From: Guptibacillus hwajinpoensis | GTDB taxonomy: Bacteria; Bacillota; Bacilli; Bacillales; Guptibacillaceae | Assembly: GCF_020171785.1 (NCBI RefSeq) | Contig: NZ_JAIVAE010000003.1 | Span: 1-64,000, forward strand | Direction of reading: 5' to 3' | DNA length: 64,000 nt | Program-made: the position numbers and the translations under genes | Shown here: positions 61,542 to 64,000 of the stretch, piece after piece | Layout: every line of letters starts with the position of its first letter | Numbering within the stretch: position 1 is the first letter of the stretch | The notes under the pieces: generated by a model | Told to the model about the DNA's origin: nothing | Seen by the model: only the letters and a program-made list of their open reading frames with translations | Databases searched by the model: none

Positions 61542-63011
61542 ATGTTATCAAAAAAAACGATCGGTTATGGAACGATGTTATCTAGTATTCTTATCTTAAG
61601 TATGGGCTGTAAACAAGGGAAAGGCACGTTACATCAAAAAGGAAAATGGTCATCATCTTTACATAGAATATTAAGCGATCATCGACTCAAAGGAGCAATT
61701 GCTGGGGTCAGCGTACGTTCCGCAAAAACTGGAGATTTACTTTTTGATCATAATGGAGATACAAGACTAACTCCTGCTTCAAATATGAAGCTCATTACTG
61801 GAGCTGCTGCTCTCGAAATGCTTGGCTCTGATTACCGTTTTACGACTGAGGTTTGTACAGATGGCGAAATACACGACGGAACTTTAATCGGCAATCTTTA
61901 TTTAAGAGGAAAGGGAGACCCTACCCTTCTAAGAGAAGACTTTGATCAATTTGTTAGTCAGCTTAAATCAATTGGTGTAAAACGGATCGAAGGAAATGTA
62001 GTAGCAGATGAATCGTGGTTTGATGATCAGCATCTTTCTGAAGATATGATTTGGAGCGATGAGCACGAATATTATGGAGCGCAAATTTCAGCGCTTACCG
62101 TTTCACCAAATACCGATTACGATGCAGGTACTATTATGGTGACTGTTTCGGGAGGGGAAATCGGGAGCGCACCAGAAGTCGTGCTTCATCCTAAAACTAA
62201 TTATGTTAACATTGTTAATTTGGCAACGACCGTATCTTCTGAAAAAGAAGGGGAACTTGTTATTAAACGGGTTCATGGGTCAAACACGATCACTATTTCA
62301 GGTACTATTTCACAGTTTGGTGATCCGGAAACGAATTGGGTCGCCGTTTGGAATCCTGGAGCTTATGCTCTGGACCTTTTTTCCGATTCGCTGCTAACAC
62401 ATCATATCGCTCTATCTGGAAACAAAGAGATTGCGTCTACACCTAGTCATGCAAAGACGCTTCTATCCAAGAAATCAATGCCGCTTTCAGAATTACTCAT
62501 ACCGTTCATGAAACTGAGTAATAATGGACACGCCGAAGTACTTTTAAAGGAAATGGGGAGGGTTCACTTAGGAAAAGGAAGTTTTGAAGCAGGTTTAGAA
62601 GTCGTTAAGACTTTTTTGAGAAGTGAAGGATTAAATCCTAATAACATGTGTTTACGAGACGGATCCGGCATCTCGCAAATGAACCTTATTCAACCAAACG
62701 AACTTTCGAAGCTTTTATATACATTACAAAGCAAGAAATGGTTTTCATCGTTCTTTGATTCGCTCCCAGTAGCAGGAGCTCAAGAGCGGTTCGTAGGGGG
62801 TACACTACGTGAGCGGTTAAGAAAAACTTCTGCTGAAAACGTAATCTTCGCGAAAACTGGTTCACTAATAGGGGTTACCTCATTGTCCGGTTATATTAAA
62901 AGGCAAAAACCTCTTGTTTTTTCAGTTATTATAAATAACTTTCTTGATGAAGAAGAAATGGAGAAAATTGAAGATGAAATTATGCTTATCTTAGCGGGTG
63001 ACGTATTGTAA
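61542..63011 (+). CDS. D-alanyl-D-alanine carboxypeptidase/endopeptidase, PBP4 (peptidase S13) family
   Basis: 489 aa, ATG after AAAGGATG. The N-terminal signal ends in LSMGC, a weak lipobox (Ser at -3), so probable lipoprotein. S13 motifs in order: TPASNMKLIT (SxxK), LSNNGHAEVLLKEM (SxN) and FAKTGSLIGV (KTG). Large domain inserts lie between SxxK and SxN as in DacB/DacC. It trims or cleaves peptidoglycan cross-links on the outer membrane face. Monocistronic. Confidence 0.92.
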   Translation: MLSKKTIGYGTMLSSILILSMGCKQGKGTLHQKGKWSSSLHRILSDHRLKGAIAGVSVRSAKTGDLLFDHNGDTRLTPASNMKLITGAAALEMLGSDYRFTTEVCTDGEIHDGTLIGNLYLRGKGDPTLLREDFDQFVSQLKSIGVKRIEGNVVADESWFDDQHLSEDMIWSDEHEYYGAQISALTVSPNTDYDAGTIMVTVSGGEIGSAPEVVLHPKTNYVNIVNLATTVSSEKEGELVIKRVHGSNTITISGTISQFGDPETNWVAVWNPGAYALDLFSDSLLTHHIALSGNKEIASTPSHAKTLLSKKSMPLSELLIPFMKLSNNGHAEVLLKEMGRVHLGKGSFEAGLEVVKTFLRSEGLNPNNMCLRDGSGISQMNLIQPNELSKLLYTLQSKKWFSSFFDSLPVAGAQERFVGGTLRERLRKTSAENVIFAKTGSLIGVTSLSGYIKRQKPLVFSVIINNFLDEEEMEKIEDEIMLILAGDVL

Positions 63012-63014
63012 TAT

Positions 63015-63038
63015 GGCTGCAATTGCAGCCTTTTTTAA
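63015..63038 (+). terminator. intrinsic terminator
   Basis: GGCTGCAA/TTGCAGCC perfect stem with no spare loop bases beyond the centre, then T6. Confidence 0.8.
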
Positions 63039-63085
63039 TGTAGAATAGGAGAAATATATGATTCTACGTCAGTTTACATGATGAC

Positions 63086-63094
63086 TGTTATAAT
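63086..63094 (+). promoter_or_regulatory. extended -10 promoter of the channel-like gene
   Basis: TGTTATAAT is a consensus extended -10 about 140 nt ahead of the gene. A 7-bp inverted repeat (GTAGAAT 63040-63046, ATTCTAC 63061-63067) lies upstream. No gene is seen in 63038-63233. Confidence 0.5.
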
Positions 63095-63233
63095 AGGTAT
63101 GGATTAGATTTGGTAAAGAGAGACAAAGCCTTGAGCGAATTGCGATTATTTCGGCTATACATAGAAAGAGGCATGCAGCCTAAATAAAAAGAAGTACAAA
63201 CGGTGTACTACCGATGATAGAAAGGGGGATGTC

Positions 63234-63851
63234 ATGCTTAAACGTCTCTATCAGTATCTTTTATTTATATGTGTGATTTTATCTGTATCAACAATCTGGT
63301 ATAAGTCTCCCATACAACAGGAGATCTTGATTGGTACATGGATTGTCTTCTTTATTGATTATATTGTGTTTCTATATTTATCAAAAAGCCGATGGGACTA
63401 CATTAAACGTCATCCTTTTGATTTGGTTGCACTGATCCCTCTTGACTCAATTTTTCAAGGAGCAAAGCTTGCGAGGCTTTATCGATTATGGCGGATTAAA
63501 ACAATTGCAAAACGATTTAGTAACCCCATTCTAGGGAAAGCCATGGGAATGTCACCTCAAACATGGTTTTACACAAGTTTTGCCTTTGTTATTGTTTCAA
63601 CATTCCCGTTTTATTTCTATGAGCCAGTTGTCGATTCTTTTCAGGATGCTGCGATATGGTCATTAGGTTCAATTATATTTGTTGGACGTTTTTCCGTTGA
63701 ACCAACTTCTTTTATTGGAAAAATGGTGATCATTCTCTTAACGATTGTTGGCATTCTTCTTCACGCTTTAATCGTACGAACCGCTTTTCGATACGTTGAT
63801 TATTTACGAAAAAAATGGTCATCCAAAGAGGATGACCATTCAGAAGCCTAG
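63234..63851 (+). CDS. voltage-gated-channel-like membrane protein lacking the K+ filter
   Basis: 205 aa, ATG after AAAGGGGGAT. The layout is that of a VIC-superfamily ion channel: S1 (residues 8-25), S2 (33-50), S3 (62-72), S4-like basic helix LARLYRLWRIKTIAKRF (79-95), S5 (112-129), pore region (137-158) and S6 (161-184). The pore region aligns with AxxWxxxTxTTVGYGD of K+ channels, but reads AAIWSLGSIIFVGRFSVEP, so the TVGYG filter is replaced by FVGRF. It is short-tailed, with no RCK domain. It may be a non-selective or non-conducting homologue. The 3' end overlaps the next gene. Confidence 0.75.
   Translation: MLKRLYQYLLFICVILSVSTIWYKSPIQQEILIGTWIVFFIDYIVFLYLSKSRWDYIKRHPFDLVALIPLDSIFQGAKLARLYRLWRIKTIAKRFSNPILGKAMGMSPQTWFYTSFAFVIVSTFPFYFYEPVVDSFQDAAIWSLGSIIFVGRFSVEPTSFIGKMVIILLTIVGILLHALIVRTAFRYVDYLRKKWSSKEDDHSEA
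63808..63840 (-). terminator. terminator of the yeiH-like gene inside the channel coding region
   Basis: A perfect 11-bp stem (63814-63824 with 63830-63840), 5-nt loop. On the minus strand it is followed by seven T. It lies 8 bases past the minus-strand stop codon. Confidence 0.75.
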
Positions 63852-64000
63852 TAAAACCACTTAACGATAAAGAAAGTGCAAAGTGATAGCGTGATGGACA
63901 CAATTGTGATAATCGCCATTGGCTTCAGGGCTTTATTTTTCAAGTCTTTTAAACTAACGCTTAAACCGAGCCCTACCATAGCAGCGGTTAAACACCACGT
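63848..64000 (-). CDS. C-terminal part of a YeiH-family putative sulfate exporter (partial)
   Basis: The minus strand is open for 50 codons from the window edge to the TAG at 63848-63850. It reads TAAMVGLGLSVSLKDLKNKALKPM, then a hydrophobic helix and WFY at the end. The 'AMxxLGLSxxxKDLKxxGLKP' block is the conserved last part of the YeiH/UPF0324 family of membrane proteins. Only the last 50 residues are in the window. Its stop overlaps the convergent channel gene by 3 bases. Confidence 0.75.
   Translation of the reverse strand, partial: TWCLTAAMVGLGLSVSLKDLKNKALKPMAIITIVSITLSLCTFFIVKWFY

Overview
The window is ordinary low-GC Firmicutes chromosome, almost certainly Bacillaceae. Evidence: strong Shine-Dalgarno sites with many TTG/GTG starts, T-rich intrinsic terminators, bacillithiol synthesis (bshB2 with yojF), odhAB, gltC divergent from gltAB, a stand-alone bacterial nitric oxide synthase, a SinI-type antirepressor, MhqR-type operators and a cre site. 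The genus cannot be fixed from the sequence; a halotolerant or alkaliphilic environmental bacillus would fit. No rRNA, tRNA, prophage, insertion sequence or CRISPR array was seen.

Layout. 0-4 kb: small genes, an SGNH hydrolase, an EgtB-like sulfoxide synthase, a thioredoxin and decayed intergenic DNA. 3.6-4.0 kb: a cyclic-di-GMP-I riboswitch in front of a 50-residue SinI-domain protein. 4-8 kb: T-box-controlled glyS, a HAD phosphatase, an MFS exporter. 8-15 kb: gltC and gltAB. 15-17 kb: a tiny holin-like type I toxin gene, then mhqED behind an MhqR-like operator. 17-24 kb: an atypical DAACS symporter, a methyltransferase/MUG/DUF4256 group, a cytoplasmic serine hydrolase, a VWA + MoxR pair. 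24-31 kb: yojF-bshB2, an ABC-F ATPase, a MATE exporter, a DCC-family protein, an ABC-2 exporter. 31-32.4 kb: a guanine-type riboswitch ahead of a lipoprotein with a nucleoside phosphorylase/nucleosidase domain.

32.5-44.5 kb holds a complete reductive pyrimidine catabolic locus: beta-ureidopropionase, PreT/PreA, dihydropyrimidinase, an NCS1 permease, two unknown small proteins, a PucR regulator, malonate-semialdehyde dehydrogenase and an omega-aminotransferase. Together they would take uracil/thymine to beta-alanine or 3-aminoisobutyrate and then to acetyl- or propionyl-CoA. 44.6-50 kb: a quinone oxidoreductase and odhAB. 50-64 kb: a YeeE-type sulfur transporter, nos with an ABM-domain protein, an orphan siderophore-type N-hydroxylase, a MethanogenOD1-like protein, several tiny genes, a fatty-acid hydroxylase, an aldo/keto reductase, pirin behind a perfect MhqR-like palindrome, an acyl-CoA-dehydrogenase-fold protein, a PBP4-type carboxypeptidase, a channel-like protein without a K+ selectivity filter, and the C-terminus of a YeiH-type transporter.

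The most interesting items are RNA-centred: the c-di-GMP riboswitch/SinI pair, whose base pairing suggests an ON switch, and the guanine riboswitch/lipoprotein pair, whose active site carries a residue suited to 6-oxopurines. All functional calls are from sequence reading alone; no database search was run.
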